Notes under the pieces: model-generated
What the model saw: only the letters and a program-made list of their open reading frames with translations
Told to the model about the DNA's origin: nothing
Database searches by the model: none
Part shown: piece after piece, positions 10,927-22,039 of the stretch
Layout of the letters: each line of letters opens with the position of its first letter
Position numbering within the stretch: the first letter of the stretch is position 1
Assembly (NCBI RefSeq): GCF_017591435.1
Contig: NC_059287.1
Location: 13,503,634-13,567,633 of the forward strand
DNA: 64,000 nucleotides
Reading direction: 5' to 3'
Source of the DNA: Portunus trituberculatus
Lineage: Eukaryota; Arthropoda; Malacostraca; Decapoda; Portunidae
Program-made: the position numbers and the translations under genes

Positions 10927-11190
10927 GTATTTACCTAGTTGTAGTTTTCCAGTGCCTGGGCTTTACGCTGGTGTGGCCCCGTCTCCATATCTACACTTAT
11001 CCAATTTTTCTTTCAAACTCTGCACACTCGTTGCTGACACCACTTCTTCACCCAAACTGTTCCACGTCTCAACACATCTTTGCGGGAAACTATTTTTTAA
11101 CATCTCTCAGGCATCTTCCCTTCCTCAGCTTTTTACTATGCGATCTTGTTGTTTGAATGTCATATTCTTCTCTCAGTCTAACCTAACCTT
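10927..11190 (-). mobile_element. CR1-like LINE 3'-end fragment
   Basis: Read on the minus strand it ends with the family 3' UTR ('ggcactggaaaactacaac', 'taggtaaatac') directly next to (AC)n. Upstream are the conserved C-terminal RT codons. Related copies are at 41,115, 53,642 and 62,490. Confidence 0.8.
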
Positions 11191-11255
11191 GTCATTTTAT
11201 TTATTTATTGATTTATTTTTAACAAACCTAATCTAACCTAACCAAACATTTGCAG

Positions 11256-11412
11256 GTCCGCAGAAAACGACACGCCGATTTATTTGAAGTCAAGGACGGA
11301 GATTAAACCGGCCTTGAAAAACACCATACCCGTTTTGTCCACCGCCATCACCACCTTCTCCCAGATCAAGGACAAAGTGTATTACAGACTCACACATAAG
11401 GAAGAGGTGCAT
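11256..11412 (+). CDS. Internal coding exon of an unrecognised gene
   Basis: The acceptor is aacatttgcag| and the donor is GTGCAT|GTGAGT. The open frame starts in phase 2: SAENDTPIYLKSRTEIKPAL, then NTIPVLSTAITTFSQIKDKV and YYRLTHKEEVH. It ends in phase 0. It looks helical and unlike any repeat here. The SRTEIKPAL..IPVLSTAITT pattern loosely recalls vinculin/alpha-catulin N-termini, but I would not assign it. The next exon at 12,635 begins in phase 0. It is not RRP12-like. Confidence 0.6.
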
Positions 11413-12634
11413 GTGAGTGTGTTTGGATGCATTTGGGTGTGTTTGAGGTGTTTTGTGTGTTTTGGTGTGTATTGGGGTTCTGTTTTGGGTGTGTTTTGAG
11501 GTGTTTAAAACCCGTGTGACTGAAATTAGTTATTTTAAAATATAGGTTATGTTGCCACAATTTTCAACGCCCACATGTGGCTTTTGATAAGGTAGATATC
11601 AATGTAATCTGTCAATACAGCCATCAAACCTCCTTCAAAACCCGTGTGATTCTGATTTGTAAAGCGCAGGGCACACACATTTTTGGGGTAGATGGTTTTG
11701 CTAATGATTGAAATAGTAGTGTTGAAACAAGTGTCTTTTAGAAATACAACTTAGGCGACCACTGGTTTTCAAAGTCCACAGTTAGGAGGAAGTTTGTTCT
11801 TAAGAGTGTTTCTGCTTTTGATTTGATAAATATCATGTTACTCTGTCAATAGATCATTAAAACCTGGAGGGGTTTGGCTGTGTTTCTGGGGTGTTTGGGG
11901 TGAAAGAGTGTGTTTTTGTGGGGTTTGGGTGTGTTTTTGTGGTGCTTGAGTGTTTTGGGTGGTTTGGGGATATTTGGATGTGTGTTTTGGGTGTTTAGGA
12001 GTGTTTTGAGTGTGCTTTGGGTGTGTTTAGGGTGTGTTTGGTGGTGTTTGAATGTGTTTGGGTGATATTTAGAGGTGTCTCTCATCTGCATGTTGAAACA
12101 CACCAAAACACACTCTAAGCTCTAAGCAAAACACACCCAGAAGACCTCAAACCATCAAAACACACCAAAGCACACACACTGAACACAACATAAACACCAC
12201 AGAACACTCAAAACCCCAAACACACCAAAGCACACACTGAACACAACTTAAACACCACAGAACACTCAAAACTCAGAACACAAACACACACACCAACATT
12301 CCCAAAACACACTCGTTTTCAAGCTAACCTAATCTAACAGCCCATAACCACTCCTTCTCTCTCTCCCACAGATTTGAACCTTGTGTTTTGAAGTTTTGAA
12401 TGTTTTTTTGTTTTTTTTTACATTATTCGTGTGTTTTAATGTTTTTTTAATGTTTCCGTATGTTTTTCATTCATTCTTCCTGTGTTTTGGTGTTTTTTTA
12501 ATGTTTCCCTTCGTTTTTCTTACATTTCGTTAGGTTTTTCTAATTTTTTTGACAATTTAAGCCTCCTTTCCAAGCTCAGCAAAGCTAGCCTAACCAGACA
12601 CCCCCAAACCACTCGCTCTCTCTCTCTCCTGCAG
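11413..12634. other. Intron with GT/AC-skewed minisatellite and strand switch
   Basis: From 11,413 to about 12,100 the plus strand is GT-rich (gggtgtttgg variants); from about 12,105 to 12,310 it becomes AC-rich (caccaaaacacac). The two arms could pair as a long imperfect hairpin. Polypyrimidine sequence leads to the acceptor at 12,634. Confidence 0.55.
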
Positions 12635-12738
12635 GCCATGAGGGAGGCGGTGGAGGTGTGGGGTGTCCAGCACGCCATCACAGACAACCTGCAGTTCATG
12701 CTTGGGATGGGACACACTGGGACAGCCTCGGACCGTTG
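12635..12738 (+). CDS. Internal coding exon, probably next exon of the same unrecognised gene
   Basis: The acceptor is ctctcctgcag|. The phase-0 frame reads AMREAVEVWGVQHAITDNLQ, then FMLGMGHTGTASDR. It fits in phase after the exon at 11,256-11,412. A possible donor TTG|GTGGGA gives the right end, but the frame stays open beyond it, so this end is uncertain. A broken duplicate lies at 14,941. The family is unknown. Confidence 0.5.
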
Positions 12739-12849
12739 GTGGGAGCAAGACAAGGCTGTGGCAATTTTGCCACTCAGACCTGTTGCCATGTTACTATTAT
12801 TGCACATCCTAAGAAGTGTGTGTATGTGTGCATATGTGTGTTGTACCTA

Positions 12850-14282
12850 GTACCTAGTAGTATTGTACAGGGTTCGAGCGGGCCTCGTAGCGTCCTGTCT
12901 CCATGTCTCCAATTTTTTCCTTAAAGTTATGCACATTATGTGGTGTAACAACTTCACCGCTCAATGCATTCCACTTTTCCACCGTTCTATGAGGAAAACT
13001 ATTTTCCAATATCCTTGACACACTGCCTCATCCTGATCTTCTTTACATGTCCTCTTGTCCTTCCATCTTCTGTCAGTCACCAGCACCAGGTCTTCCTTGT
13101 CTATTTTGTTCAATGCCATTGACTATCTTGTACATTGTTATTAGGTCCCCTCATTCTCTTCTATCTTGTAAGGTTGGCAGTCACATTTCCTTCAGCCATT
13201 CTTTGTATATTAGGTCCTTTAGTTCTGGCACCATCTTTTAGCAATCTTCTGTATCTGTTCTAATCTTCTTATATCCTTTTCAGAACTCGTGGAGACCACA
13301 CCACAGCTGCATATTCCAGCCTTGGGCGTATCATGCTTGTGATGATTTTTTCATCATATCTTTGTCCATGAATTGAAATGTCATTCTTATATTTGTCAAC
13401 ATTTTACATGATAATCCAAATATCTTGCCTATGTGTTTTTTGGGTTCAGATTTTCCTGTATAATCACTCCCAGATCTTTTTCCTCTTTAGTCTTCATTAT
13501 TTGTTCCTTATCCATCAGGTAGTTCCATACCGGTCTTCTCTTACTCTTTCTTAGTTCCATTACGTGACATTTCTTGGCATTAAACTCCAATTTCCACTTC
13601 CTGCTCCATTCATAGATCTTGTTTATATCTTCCTGTAACAGCAAAACGTCCTCCCTGGTTTTGATAACTCTTAGCAGCTTTGCATCATCAGCAAATAGAT
13701 TAATATAACTGTTTACCCCATTGTGAATGTCGTTTACATAAATCTGGAACATAATGGGGGCTAACACTGACCCTTGTGGCACTCCGCTAGTTACTTTACC
13801 CCAAGTTGAGTATGTATCTCTGATCACAGTTCTCATTTCCCTGTCCTTCAAATAATCCCTTATCCATTCTGATAAGGTTCCTTGCAATCCTCCTATGTTC
13901 TCTAGTTTCTAAAGTAATCTTTCATGAGGACTTTATCAAAAGCTTTTTCATGTCCAGGTATACTGTGTCCACCATCCGTCTCTGCTTTCCAGTCCTTCTG
14001 TAACTCTGGAGTAGAAGCTTAATAAGTTTGATACACATGACCGTCCTGTCCTGAACCCAAATTGTCTGTTCTATATGACTTTTCTTCTTCCAGATGTTTA
14101 ACCCATTTTTCTTTGATAATTATTTGACACAACTTCCCCAAAATGCTTGTAAGTGACGCTGGTCTGTAGTTTAGTGGTTCAGTTGCCTTTCTTCCTTTAA
14201 ATATCGGTATTACCTTGGCTGTCTTCCATTCTAGTGGAACTTTCACTTCATTTAGTGAACTTGTAATTATTTCCCAAATTGG
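12850..14282 (-). mobile_element. CR1-like LINE, 3' half, GT-bounded on both sides
   Basis: Minus-strand RT motifs include WKTAKVIPIFKGRKATEPLN, SGVPQGSVLAPIMFQIYVND, NLFADDAKLLRVIKTRED and KKCHVMELRKSKRRPVW. They are followed by a degenerate C-terminal domain and a 3' UTR ending near degenerate GT sequence at 12,820-12,850. The 5' end abuts (GT)n at 14,282. The frame is broken. Its RT part is the tandem-duplicate partner of 9,985-10,862. Confidence 0.85.
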
Positions 14283-14894
14283 TGTGTGTGTGTTACCTAG
14301 TTGTAGTTTTGGGTGTTTAGGAGTGTTGAATGTGCTTTGTTTAGGGTGTGTTTGAATGTTTGTGATGATGTGTCATCTGCATGTTGAAACACACCAAAAC
14401 ATAGAAATCAAACACACCAAAGCACACACTGAACACAATTAAACACCACAGCACTCAAAACACCCCAAAGCACCCATTGAACATAACTTCACCACAGAAC
14501 ACTCAAACACCTCAAAACACACCAGCACACACTGAACATAACAAACCACAGAACACCAAAACACCTCAAAACACACCAAAACATTCCCAAAACATACTCG
14601 TTTTCAAGCTAACCTAATCTAACAGCCCATAACCACTCCTCTCTCTCCCACAGATTTGAACCTTGTGTTTTGAAGTTTTGAATGTTTTTGTGTTTTTTTC
14701 CATTATTCGTGTGTTTTAATGTTTTTTTTTTTAATGTTTCCATATGTTTTTCATTCATTCTTCCTGTGTTTTGGTGTTGTTTTAATGTTTCCCTTCGTTT
14801 TTCTTACATTTTGTTAGGTTTTTCAAATTTTTTTGACAATTTAAGCCTCCTTTCCAACCTCACCAAACCTAGCCTAACCAGACAAACCAATAAT

Positions 14895-14896
<2 letters not shown>

Positions 14897-14935
<39 letters not shown>
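14897..14935. repeat. (CT)n in the acceptor tract of the duplicated exon
   Basis: A run of about 19 CT units replaces the short pyrimidine tract seen in front of the first exon copy. Confidence 0.9.
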
Positions 14936-14937
<2 letters not shown>

Positions 14938-14940
14938 CAG

Positions 14941-15040
14941 GCCAAGGGAGGCGGTGGAGGTGGGGATCCAGCACGCCATCACAGACAACCTGCAGTTCAT
15001 GCTTGGGATGGGACACACTGGGACAGCCTACCGTTTTTGG
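14941..15040 (+). pseudogene. Broken duplicate of the exon at 12,635
   Basis: The acceptor and most bases are kept (CACGCCATCACAGACAACC, GCAGTTCATGCTTGGGATGG), but small deletions near the 5' end shift the frame and the donor-like GT is gone. It is either a pseudo-exon or an uncorrected assembly copy close to the gap. Confidence 0.7.
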
Positions 15041-15117
15041 GAGCAAGTTCTGGCAATTCCACTCAGACCTGTTGCCATGTTACTATTATTAACATCCGAA
15101 GAATGTATGTGTGCATA

Positions 15118-15640
15118 TGTGTGTTTACCTATTTACTAGTATTGTACAGGGTTCAGCGGCCATGTCCTGTCTCCATGTCTCCATTTTCCAATTTTTTCTT
15201 AAAGTTATGCACATTATGTGTAACAACTTCACCGCTCAATGCATTCCACTTTTCCACCGTTCTATGAGGAAAACTATTTTCCAATATCCTTCACACACTG
15301 CCTCATCCTGATCTTCTTTACATGTCTCTCTGTCCTTCCATCTTCTGTCACAGTTCTGGCATCATCTTTTAGCAATCTTCTGTATCTGTTCTAATCTTCT
15401 TATATCCTTTTCAGAACTCGTGGAGACCACACCACAGCTGCATATTCCAGCCTTGGGCGTATCATGCTTGTGATGATTTTTTCATCATATCTTTGTCCAT
15501 TTCCATTCCTCCATTCATAGATCTTGTTTATATCTTCCTGTAACAGCAAACTCTCCCTGTTTTGATAACTCTTAGCAGCTTTCTCAGCAATAGATTAAAT
15601 AATGTTTATCCCCATTGTGAATTCGTTTTATGGAATGTTG
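15118..15640 (-). mobile_element. Duplicate of the LINE 3' half, deletion-rich
   Basis: Matches 12,850-13,75x (for example 'agaactcgtggagaccacac' and 'ccttgggcgtatcatgcttg') but with frequent short gaps. The last part decays before 15,640. Confidence 0.7.
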
Positions 15641-16000
15641 TGTTGTGTGCATGTTTTTATTTATTTCCTTGGTGGTTTGTGTTCTCACAGTGTCTATTTT
15701 GTTTGAATGGTGGTGGTGTGTGGTTTACTTGCACACACCTCTCTGTCCGTAGTTTCATAATCATCACTCTATAAGGCTTTTCAAGTCTTTCTTGTCTAAG
15801 TTTTCCAGTCCCTTCTTCCCTGTGTCCTCTGAGCAAGTCCATCCTATAACCCACATCATTCATTCTGTAGATTTCAAATCTTACCTTGTTCTTCTTCTTA
15901 ACCAAGTCCATTCTTTTCTTTGAATTATTTTATTTTTTGTTTTTTTTTTGTTCAGTTCCTGTTTGTTTTTTTTATGCCATTTTTCAGTTTTTTTTTTTTT
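15641..16000. other. Unassigned sequence before the gap
   Basis: A minus-strand frame at 15,657-15,911 encodes a charged peptide (for example EKPYRVMIMKLRTER) that may be retroelement-derived, but no family was recognised. A poly-T run touches the gap. Confidence 0.25.
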
Positions 16001-16500
16001 NNNNNNNNNNNNNNNNNNNNNNNNNNNNNNNNNNNNNNNNNNNNNNNNNNNNNNNNNNNNNNNNNNNNNNNNNNNNNNNNNNNNNNNNNNNNNNNNNNNN
16101 NNNNNNNNNNNNNNNNNNNNNNNNNNNNNNNNNNNNNNNNNNNNNNNNNNNNNNNNNNNNNNNNNNNNNNNNNNNNNNNNNNNNNNNNNNNNNNNNNNNN
16201 NNNNNNNNNNNNNNNNNNNNNNNNNNNNNNNNNNNNNNNNNNNNNNNNNNNNNNNNNNNNNNNNNNNNNNNNNNNNNNNNNNNNNNNNNNNNNNNNNNNN
16301 NNNNNNNNNNNNNNNNNNNNNNNNNNNNNNNNNNNNNNNNNNNNNNNNNNNNNNNNNNNNNNNNNNNNNNNNNNNNNNNNNNNNNNNNNNNNNNNNNNNN
16401 NNNNNNNNNNNNNNNNNNNNNNNNNNNNNNNNNNNNNNNNNNNNNNNNNNNNNNNNNNNNNNNNNNNNNNNNNNNNNNNNNNNNNNNNNNNNNNNNNNNN
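16001..16500. other. Assembly gap
   Basis: Exactly 500 N, a conventional size for a gap of unknown length. Frames that appear to cross it are meaningless. Confidence 1.
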
Positions 16501-18745
16501 TAAAGAAAGATCTCACATCTATGTAGTTTGTATCTGAGAACATTTTAAATAACTCTATCATATCCTCTTATACATCTCCTCTCAAATGAAAACATGTTTA
16601 ATTCCTTTAATCTATCTCTATACTCCAGGCGCTTCAAAGCTGGTATCATCCTAATTGCTCTTCTCTGAACTGCTTCTAACATGTTGATATCCTGCCTATA
16701 GTGGGGTGACCAGGCCTGTATGCAATACTCTAAATGGGGCCTAACATAGGAATTATATAAGTTACGCACCACTTCCTTACTTTTATAACTAACATTTTTA
16801 TTTATAAAACCCAGGATCCTATTTGCCCTATTTCTTGCTTCTAAACATTGCTTTGAAAATTTCATAGTCCTGTCTATCACTACTCCTAAATCCTTTCCTT
16901 CCTCTACTGCCTCTAGCCAACATCCCTCCATCTCATAGTTAAAGTTTGTGTTGTCTTTACCTAAATGCATAACCTGACACTTTTTAGAATTAAACTCCAT
17001 CTGCCACCTGTCTGCCCATGCTATCAGCCTGTCCAGGTCTCGTTGTATTCTGTAATTGTCCTTTTCACCCTGTACTGCACATGCTATCTTAGTATCATCT
17101 GCAAACTTTGATACTTTGCTACTAATTCCTATATCTAAATCGTTAATGTACACCAAGAAAAGAAGAGGTCCTAGCACTGATCCTTGGGGTACCCCACTAA
17201 CCACTTCCTTCCACTCAGACATTGCCCCATTTAATACTACTCTCTGTTTCCTATCAGAAAGCCATTCACTAATCCAATCAACTAACCTACCCCTATCCCA
17301 TGTAGTCTCAATTTGTACACTAGCCTCCTATGCGGTACCTTATCAAATGCCTTGCTAAAATCTAAATATATAACATCTATGCTATTTCCATCATCTAACT
17401 CCTTGGTAATATATTCTAAGATATCGAGCAAATTTGTAAGACAGGACCTCCCTGATCTAAAGCCATGTTGGGTATCTCTAATTAATCTATTCTCATTTAA
17501 ATGCTCCCAAATACTACCCTTAATGATTTTCTCTAGTATCTTACATACTATACTAGTTAAACTGATCGGTCTAAAATTATTCGCATCATCCTTCCTACCT
17601 TTTTTAAATATTGGAGTAACATTAGCTAACTTCCAGTCCTGTGGTATCTCAGCAAACCTAAGTGATCTTTCAAAGATTAACTTAAGTGCTTCAGAAATAC
17701 TGTCTACACCCTCCCTAAGCACTCTGGCATGTTGCTCATCAGGACCACTAGCTTTCCTATCGTTTAGTTCAAGAATAAATTTCCTAATAATTCACGGTTT
17801 TATATCAATAGTTTCTAAAGCTCTTAAACTACTTGTCGCACTGTTTGTAACAGGATTTCCTATTCTTTCTCTAATAAATACTGAAGAAAATTGTTCATTC
17901 AATAATTCTACTATGTCATCATTTTGATCCACTACTACACCATCTTTTCTGAGTGGTCCAATCCTATCCTTATTTCTTTTATCACTGACCTTGTAATAAC
18001 TATATATTTTTGGGGATCTTAACTCCCAGCTCTAGCTAGTTTTATCTCTGCCTGCCTTTTACTTTTTTTTTATAACCTTACTCAAATCATCTCTGACCTG
18101 TCTGTCTAATCAAATCTACTGATCTGTGCGACTGATACAGGATAATAGACCTGTCTGTATCCTAATGTTAATGTTACATCTTCCCCACTTTTCTGCAACT
18201 CTCTGTATGCCCTCTTCTTCTCTCTGATCTGGCTACCTATCTCATGAGTCCACCATAATGGCTTCCTGTTTCTCTGCCTTATATCTTTGTAAGGGATACA
18301 CTGCATCACTATACCCTTTACTACAACCTTAAAAATATCCCACATCTCCTGTGCAGTTTTATTTTCAAAACTATCTTCCCAGTTTACCTCTCCTAATAAC
18401 TGATGTAACCTACCATAATTGCCTTTCTGATAGTTTGGGACTCTAGTCTTATTCACTATATTATCCCTACTGGAATTAATGATAAATCTAATTATATGAT
18501 GGTCACTGTTTGCTAAAGTCTCTCCTACCTCAACTTCCTTTAAACAATGCTCAATATTTGTTAGTACTATGTCTAAAACCTTCCTCCCCCTAGTAGGTTT
18601 ATCTACCATCTGCACTAAATAGTTATCCTGAAAACTTTCCATAAACTTATTTTCACTAGCATCTCCTACCATCCTCTCCCAGTTTACTGACTTAAAGGAC
18701 ACAGCCTTCCACACTATAACACCACCATATCTCAGTAACCACTTC
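16501..18745 (-). mobile_element. CR1-like LINE of a second family (RT and partial endonuclease)
   Basis: Reading the minus strand from 18,745: endonuclease end (KVLDIVLTNIEH, ANSDHHIIRFII), RT start (IPQDWKLANVTPIFKKG, NNFRPISLTSIVCKILEK), GFRSGRSCLTNLLDIL, LDFSKAFDKVPHRRLVYKL, SGVPQGSVLGPLLFLVYIND, KFADDTKIAC, RPHLEYCIQAWSPHYRQDI and QRRAIRMIPALKRL. There is no RNase H domain. Breaks near 17,250 and 17,730-18,100 make it dead. The 3' end is lost in the gap. It is clearly distinct from the (AC)n-flanked family. Confidence 0.9.
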
Positions 18746-19030
18746 AACTATCAAACTATCACGCATATGGGAGGTGTATGGATCCACAAACTATCTACGG
18801 AGGCAATATGGGGGCGTGACAATGCGTAGTAAATAAGAAAAACTTAAAATAGTTAACACAGAGAGAGCCGATGTGGAAGGCAGGATGGCGGACACTGCCT
18901 AACACAAGAACACCACCATATATCAGTAACCGCTTCAACTATCAAACTATCCAGCGTATAGGTGCATAAGCTATCAATGGAGACAATATGGGGGCGTGAC
19001 AAGGCATAGGAGGGCAGGAATGACCACCAG
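18712..19030. repeat. Two tandem copies of a roughly 190-bp repeat
   Basis: 'caccaccatat.tcagtaacc', 'ttcaactatcaaactat' and 'aatatgggggcgtgacaa' occur at about 18,720-18,820 and again at 18,911-19,005. A more diverged relative is at 37,760-37,960 (ggaggcaacatggaagcgtg, tcataactcagtaac). The class is unknown. Confidence 0.6.
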
Positions 19031-19240
19031 AAATATGAGGCAACAAAACCCAAAAGTTTGCTTATAAAGACGCACTTATTTTCACTTTACCAGACTTTTT
19101 TCACCTTAATTGGCACGTCTCGCTAACTCTACATACTTTAGATAATAAGCATGTACACGCACACACTTGGGAATAACTCACCTGCTCCACAGATGTTCAA
19201 AAACTGTCACTGTCAACACCTCAAGCTAATAATGGCGGAT

Positions 19241-19590
19241 ATTCTTCTCCTGCGTAAAATGTCGACATCATTGTATACACTTTCTCTATCACTCAAACTT
19301 CTTACAAAATTCAAAATAACATTGAGATATAATAAATATAATATGAAATGGTAAAGAATAATGAAAAAAATACGAATATTATATTCCCAATACGGATTTG
19401 GAGGTGATGGGGTCACTCATTTCGCCGTAAGAATTGAAATATTTCTACTTAATTAATTAAGTTGTCATTATTCTGATATCTGCTTTGTTATTAGTAAAGT
19501 AAAATAATTTCTAAACAACAATAGAATCGAGTCCAGCTGTATTTCGGTTAATCGAAAAAATTACGTTAAAGTCACTGTAAGAAATATAAC
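19241..19590. repeat. Dispersed repeat of about 350 bp, copy 1
   Basis: Strong match to 28,250-28,606: 'tcgacatcattgtatacact', 'atatgaaatggtaaag', 'tggggtcactca', 'agaatcgagtccagctgt', 'aaagtcactg'. It is AT-rich with no coding capacity seen. Here it is followed by a T22 run; at the other site it abuts the 3' end of the I-type LINE. Confidence 0.65.
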
Positions 19591-20106
19591 TTTTTTTTTT
19601 TTTTTTTTTTTTGCACGCCTAGGATTGTTTTGGTGCTTGATATAACACCTAAAAGATATGAAAAATATGATTCAAGTAACATTATGCCATAAAGTTTAGT
19701 CTACCTATTCGTATTTTCAAATTCAAAAATGTTTATGGTAAGAAAATAGAAAACAAAAATATTTATACGACAAAGATTCTGTGTTTTCTTTATTCGGCCT
19801 GAAAGCGCAATTTTTTGTTATTCAGAAAATGTAATATAGCGTAGTTTGGCTGAGCTTTCCATCTCGACATTGTGGTGTTTTTGTCACCCGTTAATTGGAC
19901 ACAAACAACTTTCACTCAACTGCTTTGAATTAAAAAAAACCACCCGGTAGGAATTTTATATTTTGATTATTAGTTACACTATTTATCGCGCCTAAAAGTG
20001 TAGTGTATACCAGTCTAGGATCCGTTTTTCTTGTGGCGATTTTTAAAATGAATTATCTACGTAAATATTGAACCCACGGGGACGCCTCACCCCCTGCCTT
20101 CCCCAG
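19591..20106. other. No gene seen
   Basis: A T22 run, then AT-rich sequence. The end resembles 6,220-6,340. Confidence 0.3.
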
Positions 20107-20201
20107 AGGTCAGTCCAGCAATGTCTGCCTCCACCCCCTCTGTGTTTCCAGACCCAGAGAGTGAAGCAAATCCAGAATCAACCACTACACTAGATAAATA
20201 G
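20107..20201 (+). CDS. Candidate small terminal exon (weak)
   Basis: A pyrimidine tract and ttccccag| lead into an open frame, EVSPAMSASTPSVFPDPESE then ANPESTTTLDK and TAG. GC content is higher than around it. No upstream partner was identified. Confidence 0.2.
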
Positions 20202-20381
20202 CCATTACTGTGGTAAATAAGGCGATGATTGTGTATATGTACCCCAGTTAACACCGCCCGCCGCCCACCTCACCCACACCCACAGCCCTCCCCAACTCCT
20301 CAAAATTTCCTTCAATGCTCAATGTTCCCTGTTGCTGCTGCTGCCCGCCTCAAATGAATAGCAGGGATAAAAGAGGAGGGA

Positions 20382-20441
20382 GTAGTAGTAGTAGTAGTAG
20401 CAGGAGCAGGAGCAGCAGTGTTATTATTACTATGAGGTTTA

Positions 20442-20482
<41 letters not shown>

Positions 20483-20508
20483 CAGGCTGTTTAATATAAA
20501 ATTATCCC

Positions 20509-20547
<39 letters not shown>
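20382..20547. repeat. Cluster of microsatellites: (TAG)n/(AGC)n, (GT)n, (TC)n
   Basis: (TAG)n with AGC variants at about 20,382-20,418, (GT)n at about 20,443-20,480 and (TC)n at about 20,513-20,547. Another (CT)n run lies at 20,755-20,785. Confidence 0.9.
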
Positions 20548-20550
<3 letters not shown>

Positions 20551-20750
20551 AAGGCCACAGAGGTTGCTAGCTAGAATGTTCCTTCTGTTAATAATGCAGA
20601 AATGTTGTTAATCTCTCACTGGAACCTTAAAAACAATAACAACTTCAACTATACTCTATTGATGAAGGTTAGACACACAACCCGTCACTTCAGAGGAGCT
20701 TGGCGGTGTCTTATGGTGTGGCTTGACAATGTTATGGCTGGATATGTCAC

Positions 20751-20785
<35 letters not shown>

Positions 20786-20799
20786 ATCGGTAAAGTTAG

Positions 20800-21822
20800 T
20801 CACTGAAGGTAAAAATGTGTCCCAGTAATGAAGATGTTAAATAGTGAAGACTGTGGCCATTAATCTTCTGTCCTCCATACACCCTTCTTAATGTCAATAA
20901 AATGGTCTAATGGTACACAAATCTCAAGGTAAAAATGTGTCCCAGTAATGAAGGGGTTAAAATAATGAAGACTGGCCATTAATCTTCTGTCCTCCATACA
21001 CCCTTCCTAATGTCAATAAAATGGTCTAATGATACACAAATCTCACGGTAAAAATCTGAAGATGTAAATGTGTCCCAGTATTGAAGGGGTTAAAATAGTG
21101 AAGACTGTGGCCATTAATCTTCTGCCCTCCATAGACCCTTCCTGATGTCAATAAAATGGTCTAATGGCACACAAATCTGAAGATAAAAATGTGTCCCAGT
21201 ATTGAAGGGGTTAAAATAGTGAAGACTGTGGCCATTAATCTTCTGTCCTCCATACACCCTTCTTAATGTCAATAAAATGGTCTAATGGTACACAAATCTG
21301 AAGATAAAAATGTGTCCCAGTAATGAAGGGGTTAAAATAGTGAAGACTGTGGCCATTAATTTTCTGCCTTCCATACACCCTTCCTAATGTCAATAAAATG
21401 GTCTAATGGTACACAAATCTCACGGTAAAAATGTGTCCCAGTAATGAAGTGGTTAAAAATTATGAAAATTGTGGCCATTAATCTTTTGCTCTCCATACAG
21501 CCTTCCTAATGTCAATAAATTGGTCTAATGGTACACAAATCTCTAGGTAAAAATGTGTCCCAGTAATGAAGGGGTTAAAAATTATGAAGACAGTGGCCAT
21601 TAATCTTCTGCCTTCCATACACCCTTCCTAATGTCAATAAAATGATCTATTGGTACACAAATTTGAAGGTAAAAATGTGTCCCAGTACTGAAGGGGTTAA
21701 AATAGTGAAGACTGTGGTCATTAATTGTCTACCCTCCATACACCCTTCCTAATGTCAATAAAATGGTCTAATGGCACACAAATCTGAAGGTAAAAAGGTG
21801 TCCTAGTACTGAAGGGGTTAAG
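20800..21822. repeat. Satellite of about 8.3 units, 121-bp period
   Basis: 'cccagta.tgaaggggttaa' recurs at 20,821, 20,941, 21,074, 21,195, 21,316, 21,436, 21,559, 21,681 and 21,801. Each unit holds 'actgtggccattaatcttct', 'ccttcctaatgtcaataaaa' and 'tggtctaatggtacacaaat'. Each ends with the AAGGGGTTAA terminus of the MITE at 23,148-23,611, so the satellite seems to be multiplied MITE sequence. The right edge enters LINE sequence directly at a TTAA. Confidence 0.85.
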
Positions 21823-22020
21823 GGATGGGAGGTTAACATATATGTAGTGTACTTTAGTGTAGATGATAAAATAAGGAATGGTACTATCAAAATGGAAATT
21901 GAGAAGATCACAGAGACTAATGCACAACATCCACTGCTTACAATATGGGACTTGAATGACCACGTGGGATTCAAAGGAACACAAAAGCCAGATGGAATGC
22001 ATGGAGAAGTATAAAATGAT
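21823..22020 (+). mobile_element. LINE endonuclease fragment
   Basis: Translation gives GWEVNIYVVYFSVDDKIRNG and LLTIWDLNDHVGFKGTQ, parallel to VVVYLSVND and LLVMGDFNRHVGFKGDQ in the element at 24,716-27,272. It starts exactly at the TTAA edge of the satellite and decays after about 200 bp. Confidence 0.7.
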
Positions 22021-22039
22021 AATGCTCAATGACGATACA

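Larger units (their letters stand above)
13430..15640. repeat. Second copy of a roughly 3.4-kb tandem duplication
   Basis: The order LINE RT fragment / (GT)n / 'tacctagttgtagttttg' / GT-AC minisatellite / exon / LINE 3' half at 9,985-13,4xx recurs here, with about 1.1 kb missing (including the counterpart of the exon at 11,256). The second copy differs mostly by many short deletions. Confidence 0.75.

Noticed and set aside
15881..16561. Frames of about 200 residues crossing 16,001-16,500
   Set aside because: They are made of N; the gap has no sequence.
17313..17927. 204-residue plus-strand protein
   Set aside because: Antisense shadow of the minus-strand CR1-like RT at 16,501-18,745; hydrophobic Ser/Leu/Phe-rich composition is typical of such shadows.
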